64,000 nt of DNA from Martinezella lusitana (lineage in GTDB: Bacteria > Pseudomonadota > Alphaproteobacteria > Rhizobiales > Rhizobiaceae), in the NCBI RefSeq assembly GCF_014207095.1, contig NZ_JACHBG010000006.1, forward strand, positions 289,233 to 353,232, in the 5' to 3' direction. Below the pieces are notes generated by a model. That model saw nothing but the letters and a program-made list of their open reading frames with translations. It ran no database searches and was not told the DNA's origin. Shown one piece after another: positions 54,878 to 64,000 of this stretch (the stretch's first letter is position 1; every line of letters begins with the position of its first letter). Both the position numbers and the translations under genes were made by a program.

Positions 54878-55615
54878 ATGACGAAGACGGAGAAGCAAAC
54901 CCGGAGCCTGTCAGAGGAAGCCTATGATCGCCTCGAAGGTATGATCGTTTCCACGGAGCTGCAGCCGGGTGCGCGCTACACCATCCAGCAGTTGCAGCAG
55001 CAATCCGGCCTGGGACGCACGCCCGTTCATGACGCCGTAAAGCGCCTCTCGGCCAACCAGCTTATCTATGTCAGCCCGCGTTCAGGCTTGAGGATCGCGC
55101 CGGTCAATCTGGCTCAGGAAAGAACATTGCTTCCCTTGCGGACGGAAATGGAGGTCATCGGCTGCGGGCTGGCAAGCGAACGTGCCACGCCGCAGGACCA
55201 CAAGATCTTGCGGACCTTCATCACTGATCTGGAGGCTTCAAAGTCGGAGCTTAGCCTGGAGCGTTTCAACTTCACCGATCGTTTGCTCAACAAGGCGATC
55301 CTGACCGCATCCGGCGAACCGCTTCTGGCAAATACGCTCATCCCGCTGCAGACGCTCTATCGCCGCACCGGATGGATATTCCACACCTATCTCGGCCCCG
55401 GCGCGTCTATGGCGACCATGATTGAGAGCCACATTTCCTTGTTGCGGCTCATCGTCTCCGGAGATCGCGCGAATACCGAGAAATTCGTCCGTGAAATGAT
55501 GCAGGACCTGTCGAGCATGCTGCTGCAGGTGCGCCAATCGATCGATCCCGCGACGCTCGATGTGAGCCTGGCCGACATGACCGTGCGAACCGGAATAGCT
55601 GGCCCGATCAACTGA
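54878..55615 (+). CDS. GntR-family regulator (FadR/FCD type)
   Basis: The 245-aa protein has an N-terminal winged helix (LSEEAYDRLEGMIVSTELQPG, LQQQSGLGRTPVHDAVKRL) and a helical FCD-like effector domain (ERTLLPLRTEMEVIGCGLA). It is divergent from the MFS-manD operon and probably represses it until the sugar acid binds. ATG 54878 is preferred; a start at 54833 would add an unconserved-looking tail. Confidence 0.83.
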   Translation: MTKTEKQTRSLSEEAYDRLEGMIVSTELQPGARYTIQQLQQQSGLGRTPVHDAVKRLSANQLIYVSPRSGLRIAPVNLAQERTLLPLRTEMEVIGCGLASERATPQDHKILRTFITDLEASKSELSLERFNFTDRLLNKAILTASGEPLLANTLIPLQTLYRRTGWIFHTYLGPGASMATMIESHISLLRLIVSGDRANTEKFVREMMQDLSSMLLQVRQSIDPATLDVSLADMTVRTGIAGPIN

Positions 55616-55765
55616 AGAGGGCCTTGCTGATCGATCAGGATGCCGACATCACTGCTTGGCCGCCGCGGGGATTTCGATGGTGCCCGCCGGCAAGCACTGC
55701 ACGGCATGATTTTTTCCTTCCCTTTTTGGCAATGCATTAAGGGTTGAGGTTGAATATGCTAAACT

Positions 55766-56911
55766 ATGAATAAGGTACCGCGCAGATACGATCTGGATTT
55801 CCTCAGGGTCGCAGCTTTCATGCTGTTGATCGTCTACCACGTCAGCTTGATGTATAATTCGAGAAGCTTCCTGCTAAAGGCGCCGGACACCTCTCCTATT
55901 TTCGATATTATTCACTTATGGACGCATCCTTGGCGGATGTCCCTCCTGTTCATCATCTCGGGGACTGTGACGGGTATGTTGCTGACGCGGCAATCTCCCG
56001 AGGCATTGCGGAGCGCGCGCACGAGACAATTACTGATACCTTTGCTGCTGGGGCTGCTATTTCTGATACCTCCCCAGATTTACGTATGGTTGAATGCCGG
56101 TCTGGACGTGAATGTCAGCTTCTACGATGTCGTTTGGCACTACCTCACGTGGACGCCGATACGCCTGCCGGACGGCGAACTGGCGCAACTCGCGGGGATG
56201 CAGCATCTTTGGTATCTCGCCTATCTCTGGATCTATACGGCTATCCTGACGCTTGCCGTATCGGCGAGGCCGCAACTCTTGGTTATTGCTGGTGACGGGC
56301 TCGCCTCATGGCTGACCGGAAAATGGCTTCTCATCCTGCCCATCATGTTCTTCGTGCTGCTGCGGCTCCTGCTCAGGCCGGTATTTCCGCCGACGCCTAA
56401 TCTGTTGGGTGACTGGTATAGCCACGCCATCTATATCGCCTGCTTCTTCATCGGAGCGGCACTGGCCATGCGTGATGACTATTGGGACGCGGTTGTCAGC
56501 ATGCGAAGGCCGGCCTTGTGCCTGGCTTTGGCATGTGCGCTGGTCTTGGCGTTGCTGTTTGTGGCGATGCCGCTGCCGGAGCCTGAAAAATGGCGCCTGG
56601 TTGTCGGGCAAGCAATTGCGGGCGTTTTTCAGTGGTGTACCATCGTCACCGTTCTCGGCTACGCAAGAATCTGGTTCAAAACCGAGAATGCCGTCATCCG
56701 CTATTTAAACCGGGCGGTTCTTACCTACTATGTGCTTCATCAGACCGTCATGCTGCTTATCGCCTACGTATTGGATCAACTCGGACTGATGTCTGCCTCG
56801 CTGTTCGTCCCCATCGTCGTTGTTACCCTTGCGATCTGCGCGCTGCTTTATGAGTTGAAGCGGCAGCTTGAGGCTTCCTGTAAAGCGATGTTCACCGCCC
56901 GCTTCGCGTGA
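55766..56911 (+). CDS. Acyltransferase 3-family membrane protein
   Basis: The 381-aa protein has about 10 transmembrane segments and begins RRYDLDFLRVAAFMLLIVYH, where the R and H are typical of acyltransferase family 3 (OpgC/OafA-like). WRMSLLFIISGTVTGMLL follows near residue 55. Such proteins O-acylate glycans or lipids at the membrane. The gene stands alone, with an AT-rich leader and a terminator after it. The acceptor is unknown. Confidence 0.82.
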   Translation: MNKVPRRYDLDFLRVAAFMLLIVYHVSLMYNSRSFLLKAPDTSPIFDIIHLWTHPWRMSLLFIISGTVTGMLLTRQSPEALRSARTRQLLIPLLLGLLFLIPPQIYVWLNAGLDVNVSFYDVVWHYLTWTPIRLPDGELAQLAGMQHLWYLAYLWIYTAILTLAVSARPQLLVIAGDGLASWLTGKWLLILPIMFFVLLRLLLRPVFPPTPNLLGDWYSHAIYIACFFIGAALAMRDDYWDAVVSMRRPALCLALACALVLALLFVAMPLPEPEKWRLVVGQAIAGVFQWCTIVTVLGYARIWFKTENAVIRYLNRAVLTYYVLHQTVMLLIAYVLDQLGLMSASLFVPIVVVTLAICALLYELKRQLEASCKAMFTARFA

Positions 56912-56927
56912 TGTCGCGTGGCGATTG

Positions 56928-56948
56928 AACCGGCTGAGATAGCCGGTT
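56928..56948 (+). terminator. Terminator after the acyltransferase gene
   Basis: AACCGGCT (56928-56935), loop GAGAT, AGCCGGTT (56941-56948), followed by TCTCTCTT. It lies between convergent genes. Confidence 0.6.
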
Positions 56949-57009
56949 TCTCTCTTGCGTTGGGGCCGCGAAGGTCCTGTCGTGCATTCGCGCCATTAAA
57001 TGCGCGACC

Positions 57010-58248
57010 TCAATGGGTGGCGCCGGATCCGCCGGAGGAGACGATGGCAAAGGGCTGCCCCTCTACGTGGATATCGCGAACCTCCTTTAAGGTCTCTCCG
57101 TCGACCAGATGCACCTTGCTTTGGCGGGGATCGGTAATGGCGATGAGATTACCGGCAACAGCCAGGCGCGGCCGTGGATCGCGCCAATGGCCATCCTTGC
57201 TGTAGGGTTCGGTCACGCGCTCTGATTTTGCGATCACGCCGTCCACCACGTCGATAAGATGCAATTTGCCATCTTCCGTCAGGACGTAGGCATGTTGCGG
57301 CTTGGCCGGATCAAGCACAAAATCCACGCGCCGGGTCGGAAGTTCGATCAACCTGTAGGGAGTGGTCTTGTCGTCTGGATCGATGAGCACGATGTTCTGC
57401 TCGCCGTAATTGCCGAGGAAGAACTGCATAGATGTGCCGCCGAGCAGGGTCGAAACCTTGCCCTTCGGCAATGCCGCACCATAGGCGAGCATCTCCATCT
57501 TCGGGCCGTCGACTCCGCCTGGGCGAACGATCAGCACGCCTTCTTCGCAACCGAAGGCGACCAGCCGGGCAGATGTTGCTTCGCCATGTAGGCCTGTGCA
57601 GGTTCCAATTTGACCGACCTGCTTCCCCTCACGATCAACTATCCGCAGCCCGAGGCGCGGCGGCAATTCGCCTTCCTTCACCGGCTCGTTCAGATCGGGC
57701 GCCGACACAAGGAGGTAGTTGCCCATCGGCACCGCGACACCGTGATGGGCGGCGGTCGTGTTAAATGCGCGAATTTCGGGCTTGTTTTGGAGGAGATCCG
57801 CCTCCGAGAGGAGGTCGAACTTGCCGCCGCGATCATAAAAGATCGTCACCTCGTTGGCGTGGCTGACCACATGGCCCGGCTTCTCGCCCTTGATCACGGT
57901 TGCAAGCAGTTTCGGATCGGAAAGGGCGATATCGCGGTGATCGCCATGATCGGAAAGAGATATGCCGGTATCGACTGCTTGCACCACATTCTTTTCGCCC
58001 TGTACGGCAAAGACTGTCCTGCCGGATTGGCTGAGCGAAAGGGATGCATATCCTTCGATGTCGAAACGGCCGATCTCCTTGCCGCTCGCGACGTCGATTG
58101 CCCGAACCACCGGCAGGCTATGGTCTGCGACGAACAATCTCCATGTCTCCGATGCGACTTCGTCGTCGGCGAGAGACGAGAATGGCAATAACAATGCGCA
58201 GACCAGCGAGGTGGCTGCGAGAAGGTGATTTGAACGAGAGTAAAACAT
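57010..58248 (-). CDS. aztD: AztD-like periplasmic zinc chaperone
   Basis: The 412-aa protein has a signal peptide (ending near SSLADD) and a beta-propeller-like repeat pattern (DVASGKEIGRFDIEG, IDVVDGVIAK, VDGETLKEVRDI). A His-rich loop SDHGDHRD (His101, His104) and TAAHHGVAVP are likely metal ligands, as in AztD, which hands zinc to the AztC binding protein. ATG 58248 has AAGGATC upstream. No aztABC transporter genes are adjacent. Two Zur-like palindromes lie just upstream. Confidence 0.72.
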   Translation of the reverse strand: MFYSRSNHLLAATSLVCALLLPFSSLADDEVASETWRLFVADHSLPVVRAIDVASGKEIGRFDIEGYASLSLSQSGRTVFAVQGEKNVVQAVDTGISLSDHGDHRDIALSDPKLLATVIKGEKPGHVVSHANEVTIFYDRGGKFDLLSEADLLQNKPEIRAFNTTAAHHGVAVPMGNYLLVSAPDLNEPVKEGELPPRLGLRIVDREGKQVGQIGTCTGLHGEATSARLVAFGCEEGVLIVRPGGVDGPKMEMLAYGAALPKGKVSTLLGGTSMQFFLGNYGEQNIVLIDPDDKTTPYRLIELPTRRVDFVLDPAKPQHAYVLTEDGKLHLIDVVDGVIAKSERVTEPYSKDGHWRDPRPRLAVAGNLIAITDPRQSKVHLVDGETLKEVRDIHVEGQPFAIVSSGGSGATH

Positions 58249-58260
58249 GGATGATCCTTT

Positions 58261-58298
58261 ATGTAATAACATTACATATCAATTGTTATAAAGTAACA
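58261..58298 (-). promoter_or_regulatory. Zur-like operator region of aztD
   Basis: A perfect inverted repeat ATGTAAT-AAC-ATTACAT (58261-58277) and TGTTA-TAAAG-TAACA (58284-58298) lie 13-50 bases upstream of the aztD start. The second resembles Zur boxes built on TGTTATAnnnTAACA. Zinc-repressed control is inferred. Confidence 0.55.
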
Positions 58299-58388
58299 TC
58301 ATGGTTGTCCAGCCCCACAGATGCAGGGTTTGGTGGTGCTATCCACACATTATCAACATTCAAATTAAGGCAGGGATGTCGGAACCAG

Positions 58389-58417
58389 TTGACGCAATTT
58401 TAACCTCATATACTATA
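58389..58417 (+). promoter_or_regulatory. Probable promoter of the nrd leader
   Basis: TTGACG (58389-58394) is followed 16 bases later by TACTAT (58411-58416). The -10 element lies inside the NrdR box, as expected for repression. Confidence 0.45.
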
Positions 58418-58425
58418 TATAGTGT
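58410..58425 (+). promoter_or_regulatory. NrdR box 1
   Basis: ATACTATATATAGTGT matches the NrdR consensus ACACTATATATAGTGT except near the left end. The core CTATATATAG is at 58413-58422. It overlaps the promoter at the 5' side of the cobalamin riboswitch. Confidence 0.7.
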
Positions 58426-58616
58426 TCGAGGTTCCTTTGATTCGCAAGGATTGGAGGCTAAGATGGGAATACGGTCGGCAGCCATGATGATTGCCAAGCC
58501 GTAGCTGCCCCCGCAACTGTGAGCGGCGAGTGTTCGTTCGAAATGGCCACTGAGACCAGCGTCTTGGGAAGGCGGATCGAATGCTGCGACCCGTGAGCCA
58601 GGAGACCTGCCTCGAG
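58424..58616 (+). ncRNA. Cobalamin (B12) riboswitch
   Basis: The leader has the ordered conserved blocks of the B12 element: GGGAATACGGT near 58464, GCTGCCCCCGCAACTGT near 58504, GCCACTG near 58545, GGGAAGGCG near 58566 and GACCCGTGAGCCAGGAGACC near 58588. TTCGAGG at the start pairs with CCTCGAG at the end (58610-58616) to form P1. It sits upstream of the B12-independent class Ib ribonucleotide reductase. Adenosylcobalamin would switch nrdHIEF off when a B12-dependent NrdJ enzyme can work. The leader continues for about 260 bases to nrdH. Confidence 0.92.
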
Positions 58617-58852
58617 CATAACGTCCACGGGCGGGGTGTCCGGATGGCGAGCGAAGGTTCGCGCGGCATGATTGTCGTCGTCTTTGCTCCCGCGAATGCC
58701 CCGCATGAATAGCTTCGGGGTGAAGTCCATGTTTTTGAGTACCCATATCCGGCTTCGCGAATGACGGTCGCTTAAGCGACCAGCCGCGAGCTGCATCCGT
58801 TTCTGCTGTCATCCCGAATGCGGGCATCCTTTGGTGCCCGGACCCTTTTGCA
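58617..58852 (+). other. Leader between riboswitch and nrdH
   Basis: This stretch carries no supported gene. It holds a hairpin CGGGCA (58821-58826)/TGCCCG (58835-58840) followed by GACCCTTTTG, which may be the riboswitch-controlled terminator. Other short palindromes occur near 58770. Confidence 0.45.
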
Positions 58853-58868
58853 CGCCTATATATAGATA
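58853..58868 (+). promoter_or_regulatory. NrdR box 2
   Basis: CGCCTATATATAGATA has the same CTATATATAG core (58856-58865) as box 1, 13 bases before the nrdH start. It lies 443 bases from box 1, far more than the usual spacing of about three helical turns. Confidence 0.6.
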
Positions 58869-58880
58869 CGAGGACATCCA

Positions 58881-59099
58881 ATGGTTACCGTCTACAGCAA
58901 GCCCGCCTGCGTACAATGCACTGCGACCACCCGCGCTCTCGACCGCCAGGGCATCGATTACACCATCGTCGACGTTTCCACCGACAGCGAAGCATACGAG
59001 CTGGTGCAAGGCCTCGGCTACCGTCAGGTTCCGGTCGTTATCGCCGGCGAACAGCATTGGGCCGGTTTCCGTCCCGACATGATCAGCGCCCTCGCCTGA
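58881..59099 (+). CDS. nrdH: Glutaredoxin-like protein NrdH
   Basis: The 72-aa thioredoxin-fold protein has the redox motif CVQC (Cys10, Cys13) after VTVYSKP, and [21 protein letters not shown] at the substrate-binding side. It reduces the class Ib ribonucleotide reductase NrdE, taking electrons from thioredoxin reductase. It is the first gene of nrdHIEF, under the B12 riboswitch and NrdR boxes. Length and motif are standard. Confidence 0.95.
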   Translation: MVTVYSKPACVQCTATTRALDRQGIDYTIVDVSTDSEAYELVQGLGYRQVPVVIAGEQHWAGFRPDMISALA

Positions 59100-59109
59100 G
59101 GACTTGAAG

Positions 59110-59505
59110 GTGGGTGAGCTCGTCTATTTTTCCAGCAGATCCGAGAACACCCATCGCTTCGTTGCCAAGCTTGGCTTGCCGGCCGCTCGCATCCCGCTTT
59201 CAGCAGGCGAGGAGCTTAGAGCTGCCCGTCCGTACGTTCTCATTGTCCCGACCTATTGCGGCGAAGGGGGCAAAGGTGCCGTGCCCAAGCAGGTCATCCG
59301 CTTCCTCAACGATGCGGATAACCGATCAAATATCCGCGGGGTCATCGCCGCGGGCAACAGCAACTTCGGGGCGACCTACGGTATCGCCGGCAGCATCATC
59401 TCCGACAAATGCAAAGTGCCGTTTCTGTATCGGTTCGAGCTTTTGGGGACGGCGGAGGATGTTGCCAATGTCAGACACGGATTGGAACGATTTTGGACAC
59501 GCTAA
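59110..59505 (+). CDS. nrdI: Flavodoxin-like protein NrdI
   Basis: The 131-aa protein has the NrdI pattern: [19 protein letters not shown] binding the FMN phosphate, [20 protein letters not shown], and [15 protein letters not shown]. NrdI supplies the oxidant for assembling the Mn2-tyrosyl radical cofactor of NrdF. GTG 59110 has GAGG eight bases upstream; a TTG at 59104 is too close to that site. The end overlaps the NrdE start. Confidence 0.93.
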   Translation: MGELVYFSSRSENTHRFVAKLGLPAARIPLSAGEELRAARPYVLIVPTYCGEGGKGAVPKQVIRFLNDADNRSNIRGVIAAGNSNFGATYGIAGSIISDKCKVPFLYRFELLGTAEDVANVRHGLERFWTR

Positions 59506-61646
59506 CGCTTGACCGGCCAGCAAAGGCCACGGAAACGACACTGGACTATCACGCCCTCAATGCCATGCTGAACCTCTATGACGAGCAGGGTCAAATCCAG
59601 CTCGACAAGGACCGCATGGCGGCCAAGCAGTATTTCCTTCAACACGTCAACCAGAACACTGTGTTTTTCCATAACCTGCGGGAGAAGCTGGATTATCTGG
59701 TGACTGAAGGCTACTACGAGCAGGAGGTGCTGGATCAGTATTCCTTCAACTTCGTGCGCGATCTCTTCGATCATGCCTATGCGAAGAAGTTCCGTTTTCC
59801 GACGTTCCTCGGTGCGTTCAAATATTACACCAGCTACACGCTGAAGACTTTTGACGGAAAGCGCTATCTGGAGCGCTATGAAGACCGTGTCTGCATGGTT
59901 GCGCTGGCGCTCGCCCGCGGCAGCGAGCAGCTTGCACGCGACATGGTGGACGAAATCATTTCCGGCCGTTTCCAGCCGGCGACGCCAACCTTCCTCAATG
60001 CCGGCAAGAAGCAGCGCGGCGAGCTGGTTTCCTGCTTCCTGCTGCGTGTCGAAGACAATATGGAGTCGATCGGTCGCGCCATCAATTCCGCGCTGCAGCT
60101 CTCCAAGCGCGGCGGCGGTGTGGCACTGTCTCTCACTAATATTCGTGAGGCTGGCGCCCCGATCAAGCACATCGAAAATCAGTCTTCTGGCATCATTCCC
60201 GTCATGAAGCTGCTGGAAGACTCCTTCTCCTACGCCAATCAGCTGGGTGCAAGACAAGGGGCCGGCGCCGTCTATCTGAACGCCCACCACCCCGACATCA
60301 TGCGTTTCCTCGACACCAAGCGCGAGAATGCCGACGAAAAGATCCGCATCAAGACGTTGTCGCTTGGCGTCGTCATTCCCGATATCACCTTCGAGCTCGC
60401 GAAGAACAATGACGATATGTACCTGTTCTCGCCCTATGACGTGGAGCGGGTCTATGGCGTGCCGTTTACCGAAATTTCGGTGACGGAAAAGTACCGCGAG
60501 ATGGTGGCCGACAGCCGCATTCGCAAGAAGAAGATCAAGGCGCGCGACTTCTTCCAGGTGATTGCCGAAATCCAGTTCGAAAGCGGCTATCCCTACATCA
60601 TGTTCGAAGACACGGTGAACCGCGCCAACCCGGTCGCCGGCCGCATCACCATGAGCAATCTCTGCTCGGAAATCCTGCAGGTGAGCGAAGCGAGCGAATT
60701 TGACGAGGACCTTTCCTACAAGCATATGGGCAAGGACATCTCGTGCAACCTTGGCTCGCTCAACATCGCGGCCGCGATGGACAGCCCAGATTTCGGCAAG
60801 ACGATCGAAATGTCGATCCGCGCGCTGACCGCCGTCTCCGACATGAGCCATATCTCTTCTGTGCCCTCGATCGAGAAGGGCAACGACGACAGCCACGCCA
60901 TCGGCCTTGGCCAGATGAACCTGCACGGCTATCTCGCCCGCGAACGCATTTTCTACGGTTCCGAAGAAGGCGTCGATTTCACCAACATCTATTTCTACAC
61001 CGTGACCTATCATGCCGTCCGCGCCTCCAACTTGCTCGCAGTCGAACGGGGCCAGAGCTTCAAGGGCTTCGAGAATTCGAAATACGCCTCCGGCGAATAT
61101 TTCGACAAATATACCGGACAGGAATGGAAGCCGGCGACCGCGCATGTGGCCGAGCTGTTCGAAAAGGCCGGCATTGCCATCCCGACGCAGGAAGACTGGT
61201 TGGAATTGAAGAAGGCCGTGATGGAAGGCGGGCTCTATAACCAGAACCTGCAGGCCGTGCCTCCCACAGGCTCGATCTCCTACATCAACCACTCGACCTC
61301 TTCGATCCATCCGATCGTTTCCAAGATCGAGATCCGCAAAGAAGGCAAGATCGGCCGCGTCTACTACCCGGCCGCCTTCATGACCAACGATAATCTCGAC
61401 TACTACCAGGATGCCTACGAGATCGGACCGGAAAAGATCATCGATACCTATGCGGCGGCCACGCAGCATGTCGATCAGGGCCTGTCCCTGACGCTGTTCT
61501 TCCGCGATACCGCGACCACTCGCGATATCAACAAGGCCCAGATCTACGCCTGGAAGAAGGGTATCAAGACCATCTATTACATCCGTCTTCGTCAGATGGC
61601 GCTGTCCGGCACCGAGGTGCAAGGCTGCGTTTCCTGCGCCCTGTGA
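59493..61646 (+). CDS. nrdE: Class Ib ribonucleoside-diphosphate reductase alpha subunit NrdE
   Basis: The 717-aa catalytic subunit has the ribonucleotide reductase barrel with [19 protein letters not shown], the active-site cysteine region [29 protein letters not shown] and the C-terminal redox pair GCVSCAL. It lacks the N-terminal ATP cone of class Ia, consistent with NrdE. The start is TTG 59493 ([11 protein letters not shown]), overlapping nrdI by 13 bases; an upstream ATG at 59409 would lie within nrdI. Confidence 0.95.
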   Translation: MDTLTLDRPAKATETTLDYHALNAMLNLYDEQGQIQLDKDRMAAKQYFLQHVNQNTVFFHNLREKLDYLVTEGYYEQEVLDQYSFNFVRDLFDHAYAKKFRFPTFLGAFKYYTSYTLKTFDGKRYLERYEDRVCMVALALARGSEQLARDMVDEIISGRFQPATPTFLNAGKKQRGELVSCFLLRVEDNMESIGRAINSALQLSKRGGGVALSLTNIREAGAPIKHIENQSSGIIPVMKLLEDSFSYANQLGARQGAGAVYLNAHHPDIMRFLDTKRENADEKIRIKTLSLGVVIPDITFELAKNNDDMYLFSPYDVERVYGVPFTEISVTEKYREMVADSRIRKKKIKARDFFQVIAEIQFESGYPYIMFEDTVNRANPVAGRITMSNLCSEILQVSEASEFDEDLSYKHMGKDISCNLGSLNIAAAMDSPDFGKTIEMSIRALTAVSDMSHISSVPSIEKGNDDSHAIGLGQMNLHGYLARERIFYGSEEGVDFTNIYFYTVTYHAVRASNLLAVERGQSFKGFENSKYASGEYFDKYTGQEWKPATAHVAELFEKAGIAIPTQEDWLELKKAVMEGGLYNQNLQAVPPTGSISYINHSTSSIHPIVSKIEIRKEGKIGRVYYPAAFMTNDNLDYYQDAYEIGPEKIIDTYAAATQHVDQGLSLTLFFRDTATTRDINKAQIYAWKKGIKTIYYIRLRQMALSGTEVQGCVSCAL

Positions 61647-61658
61647 TTTCCGGTTTGA

Positions 61659-62645
<987 letters not shown>

Positions 62646-62690
62646 GGAGCCGACCTGGCTGCTCCGTGACATGGAATGCCTGATGATTTC

Positions 62691-62716
62691 CAATCGCAGC
62701 CATGAGGCTGCGATTG
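62691..62716 (+). terminator. Rho-independent terminator of nrdHIEF
   Basis: CAATCGCAGCC (62691-62701), loop ATGA, GGCTGCGATTG (62706-62716), then TCCTTTTTC. This is a perfect 11-bp stem with a T tract. Confidence 0.92.
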
Positions 62717-62818
62717 TCCTTTTTCGGCGAGCTTTGCGGCCCAACGATGTGCGTCGTGCTTTGCAGCTCTGACAAAGTCCTGTGCTACGCCCGGTTCGGC
62801 GCAAGAAAAGGACGTGTC

Positions 62819-63670
62819 ATGAACTACATCGACTATATCGCCGATCCCGCGCGCGACTGCGCGATCATCGTTCATCGCGGGCTCTGGCATGCGGCGCCGG
62901 AAAACAGCTTGCTGTCGATAGAGCGAGCGATTTCTGCCGGCTATGACGTGGTCGAGATCGACATAAGGCGCAGTAGCGACGGAGAGCTCGTTCTCCTGCA
63001 CGACGATACGCTCAAACGAATGGCAGGCCTCGATAAACAGCCCGAGGCGCTAACTCGGCAGCAATTATGCAGCCTTCCCTTGCGTGATCGCGATGGGGGC
63101 GAGGGGAACCCAATGACGGCAGAGACGCTGCCGAGCCTGAAGGAGGTCTTCGATCTGACGCGAGATCGAATTTTCCTCCATCTCGACGTCAAGCACAGGG
63201 ATTTGATCCCGGAAGTAATCGCATGCGCCCGCGCCATGGGCGTCGATCAGCAAGTCGATTTCTGGGGCAATCTGAAGACGAAGGAGGATCTGGCATGGAT
63301 CCGCGCCAATGTCTCGTCGCAGGCCGTCCCTTTCATGGCGAAGACCCGCCTTGAGGCACCGGATGCCGACAGTCAGTTGGACCTCTTGCTTCAACTCAAT
63401 CCATTCCTATGCGAAATCTATTTCGACAGGCTGGAACAAGTTGCCGAGCGCCGGGTACTTTTCAAGCAGGCCGGCATTGCGCTCTGGGTCAATACGCTGG
63501 ACGCGGTTTCGTGTGCCGGTTTCACAGACTCCGCTGCATTGCAGGATCCGCAAGCGGTCTGGGGCCGTTTGATCGACGCCGGCATTTCAGCGATCCAGAC
63601 GGATGAGCCTGCAGCTCTAAGAGCCCATCTTGATAACCGCCGACCATCTGCTCGTGGCAGGTTGAGCTGA
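62819..63670 (+). CDS. Glycerophosphodiester phosphodiesterase-family protein
   Basis: The 283-aa protein has the GDPD motifs HRGLWHAAPENS (His19, Arg20, Glu28), VVEIDIRRSSDG (Glu46, Asp48) and LLHDDTL (His61). It is a TIM barrel that hydrolyses glycerophosphodiesters to glycerol 3-phosphate and an alcohol. No signal peptide is visible, so it acts in the cytoplasm. ATG 62819 with AAAAGGAC upstream is chosen; the start at 62702 lies in the nrdF terminator. Confidence 0.87.
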   Translation: MNYIDYIADPARDCAIIVHRGLWHAAPENSLLSIERAISAGYDVVEIDIRRSSDGELVLLHDDTLKRMAGLDKQPEALTRQQLCSLPLRDRDGGEGNPMTAETLPSLKEVFDLTRDRIFLHLDVKHRDLIPEVIACARAMGVDQQVDFWGNLKTKEDLAWIRANVSSQAVPFMAKTRLEAPDADSQLDLLLQLNPFLCEIYFDRLEQVAERRVLFKQAGIALWVNTLDAVSCAGFTDSAALQDPQAVWGRLIDAGISAIQTDEPAALRAHLDNRRPSARGRLS

Positions 63671-63721
63671 TCTTGTCGCGCTCCGGCGAGATCGCGTCCG
63701 CCGTATCAAGTCGCGAATGCT

Positions 63722-63754
63722 GACGGCCGGCCCACTCCGCGAGGGCCGGCCGTC
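63722..63754. terminator. Bidirectional terminator between GDPD and HU genes
   Basis: GACGGCCGGCCC (63722-63733) and GGGCCGGCCGTC (63743-63754) form a perfect 12-bp stem with a 9-base loop between convergent genes. Confidence 0.75.
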
Positions 63755-63788
63755 TGATGCATCGAGCCTCAATGGCTCAAAGCTGGCA

Positions 63789-63907
63789 TTACTTGTTAAG
63801 TGCGTCCTTCAAGGCCTTTGCCGGCGTGAAGGTGAGCTTCTTTGCTGCTGCAACCTTGATGGTCGCGCCCGTTCCCGGATTGCGAGCTTCGCGCTCCGGC
63901 GTATCCT
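63789..63907 (-). CDS. 3' exon of an HU-family DNA-binding protein gene
   Basis: Read on the minus strand, the frame encodes DTPEREARNPGTGATIKVAA and KKLTFTPAKALKDALNK to the stop at 63791-63789. This is the C-terminal third of an HU/IHF-type protein: RNPxTGxxI is the tip of the DNA-binding arm and KALKDALN the last helix. The frame is lost upstream at about 63907, exactly where a group II intron end begins. The exon starts with AG, the last two bases of a codon. HU normally continues for about 55 more residues upstream. Confidence 0.8.
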
Positions 63908-64000
63908 GTCGGGTAGGAACGACCCGTTGCCGGGCCGCTCCTCCCTAAGAACTGTACGTGCGAGTTTCCCAGCATACAGCTCAAGCCTCCGCCAAGCCCT
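63908..64000 (-). mobile_element. 3' end of a group II intron interrupting the HU gene
   Basis: On the minus strand the sequence has a domain V hairpin, GAGCTGTATGC ... GCACGTACAGTTC with a GAAA tetraloop region (63949-63982). A domain VI stem follows (GGAGCGGCCCG, loop GCAA, CGGGTCGTTCC), and the 3' end is CCTACCCGAC with a likely branch-point A. These are the usual last parts of a bacterial group II intron. The rest, probably with a reverse transcriptase/maturase gene, lies beyond the window edge. Confidence 0.82.

Overview
The window looks like chromosomal or large-replicon DNA of a Rhizobiaceae member (Rhizobium/Agrobacterium group). The clues are the GC-rich alphaproteobacterial codon use, the class Ib nrdHIEF operon under a cobalamin riboswitch, two copies of a rhizobial-type intergenic mosaic repeat, many ABC importers of the branched-chain amino acid (HAAT) type, and many AraC, GntR and IclR regulators. 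The assignment is inference; no rRNA or tRNA gene was seen to anchor it.

Layout. 1-6.5 kb: small housekeeping and accessory genes (end of a GntR regulator, CynX-like MFS exporter, Nudix hydrolase, ArsR/SRPBCC pair with a divergent RibD-type reductase, secreted alpha/beta hydrolase, and a PadR-HAAS-GIN cassette). 6.5-46.5 kb: a roughly 40-kb aromatic catabolic island built round a complete 4-hydroxyphenylacetate (homoprotocatechuate) meta-cleavage pathway: hpaBC, hpaD, hpaE, hpaF, hpaG, hpaH, hpaI and a succinate-semialdehyde dehydrogenase, with the regulators hpaR and hpaA. Interleaved are two complete HAAT ABC importers, a GMC alcohol oxidase with an aldehyde dehydrogenase, two SDRs, a MoaF-like/SnoaL-like pair, an amine transaminase, an APH-fold kinase next to a phospho-lyase-type class III PLP enzyme, a Tm-1-like protein, a HAD phosphatase, an APC permease with another aldehyde dehydrogenase, and an amidohydrolase. 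46.5-52 kb: AraC/PhyH pair, putative glycosyltransferase, small stress-type proteins and a FUSC protein. 52-55.6 kb: mannonate-dehydratase/MFS/GntR sugar-acid module. 55.7-58.3 kb: acyltransferase and an AztD-like periplasmic zinc chaperone with a Zur-like operator. 58.4-62.7 kb: nrdHIEF behind a cobalamin riboswitch flanked by two NrdR boxes. 62.8 kb-end: glycerophosphodiesterase and the 3' exon of an HU gene interrupted by the 3' end of a group II intron.

How the island may work (inference). Peripheral modules would convert aryl-alkyl alcohols (GMC + ALDH), amines (amine transaminase + ALDH), beta-hydroxylated aryl amines such as octopamine (kinase + phospho-lyase + ALDH) and N-acyl conjugates (amidohydrolase) to 4-hydroxyphenylacetate. 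HpaBC then makes homoprotocatechuate, HpaD/E/F/G/H/I cleave it to pyruvate and succinic semialdehyde, and the co-transcribed dehydrogenase makes succinate. A shared 12-bp operator-like motif lies upstream of the hpaF operon, beside hpaR, and upstream of the permease and amidohydrolase operons. The last two also share a perfect TATTTGAA-N7-TTCAAATA inverted repeat. This suggests the separate modules form one regulon.
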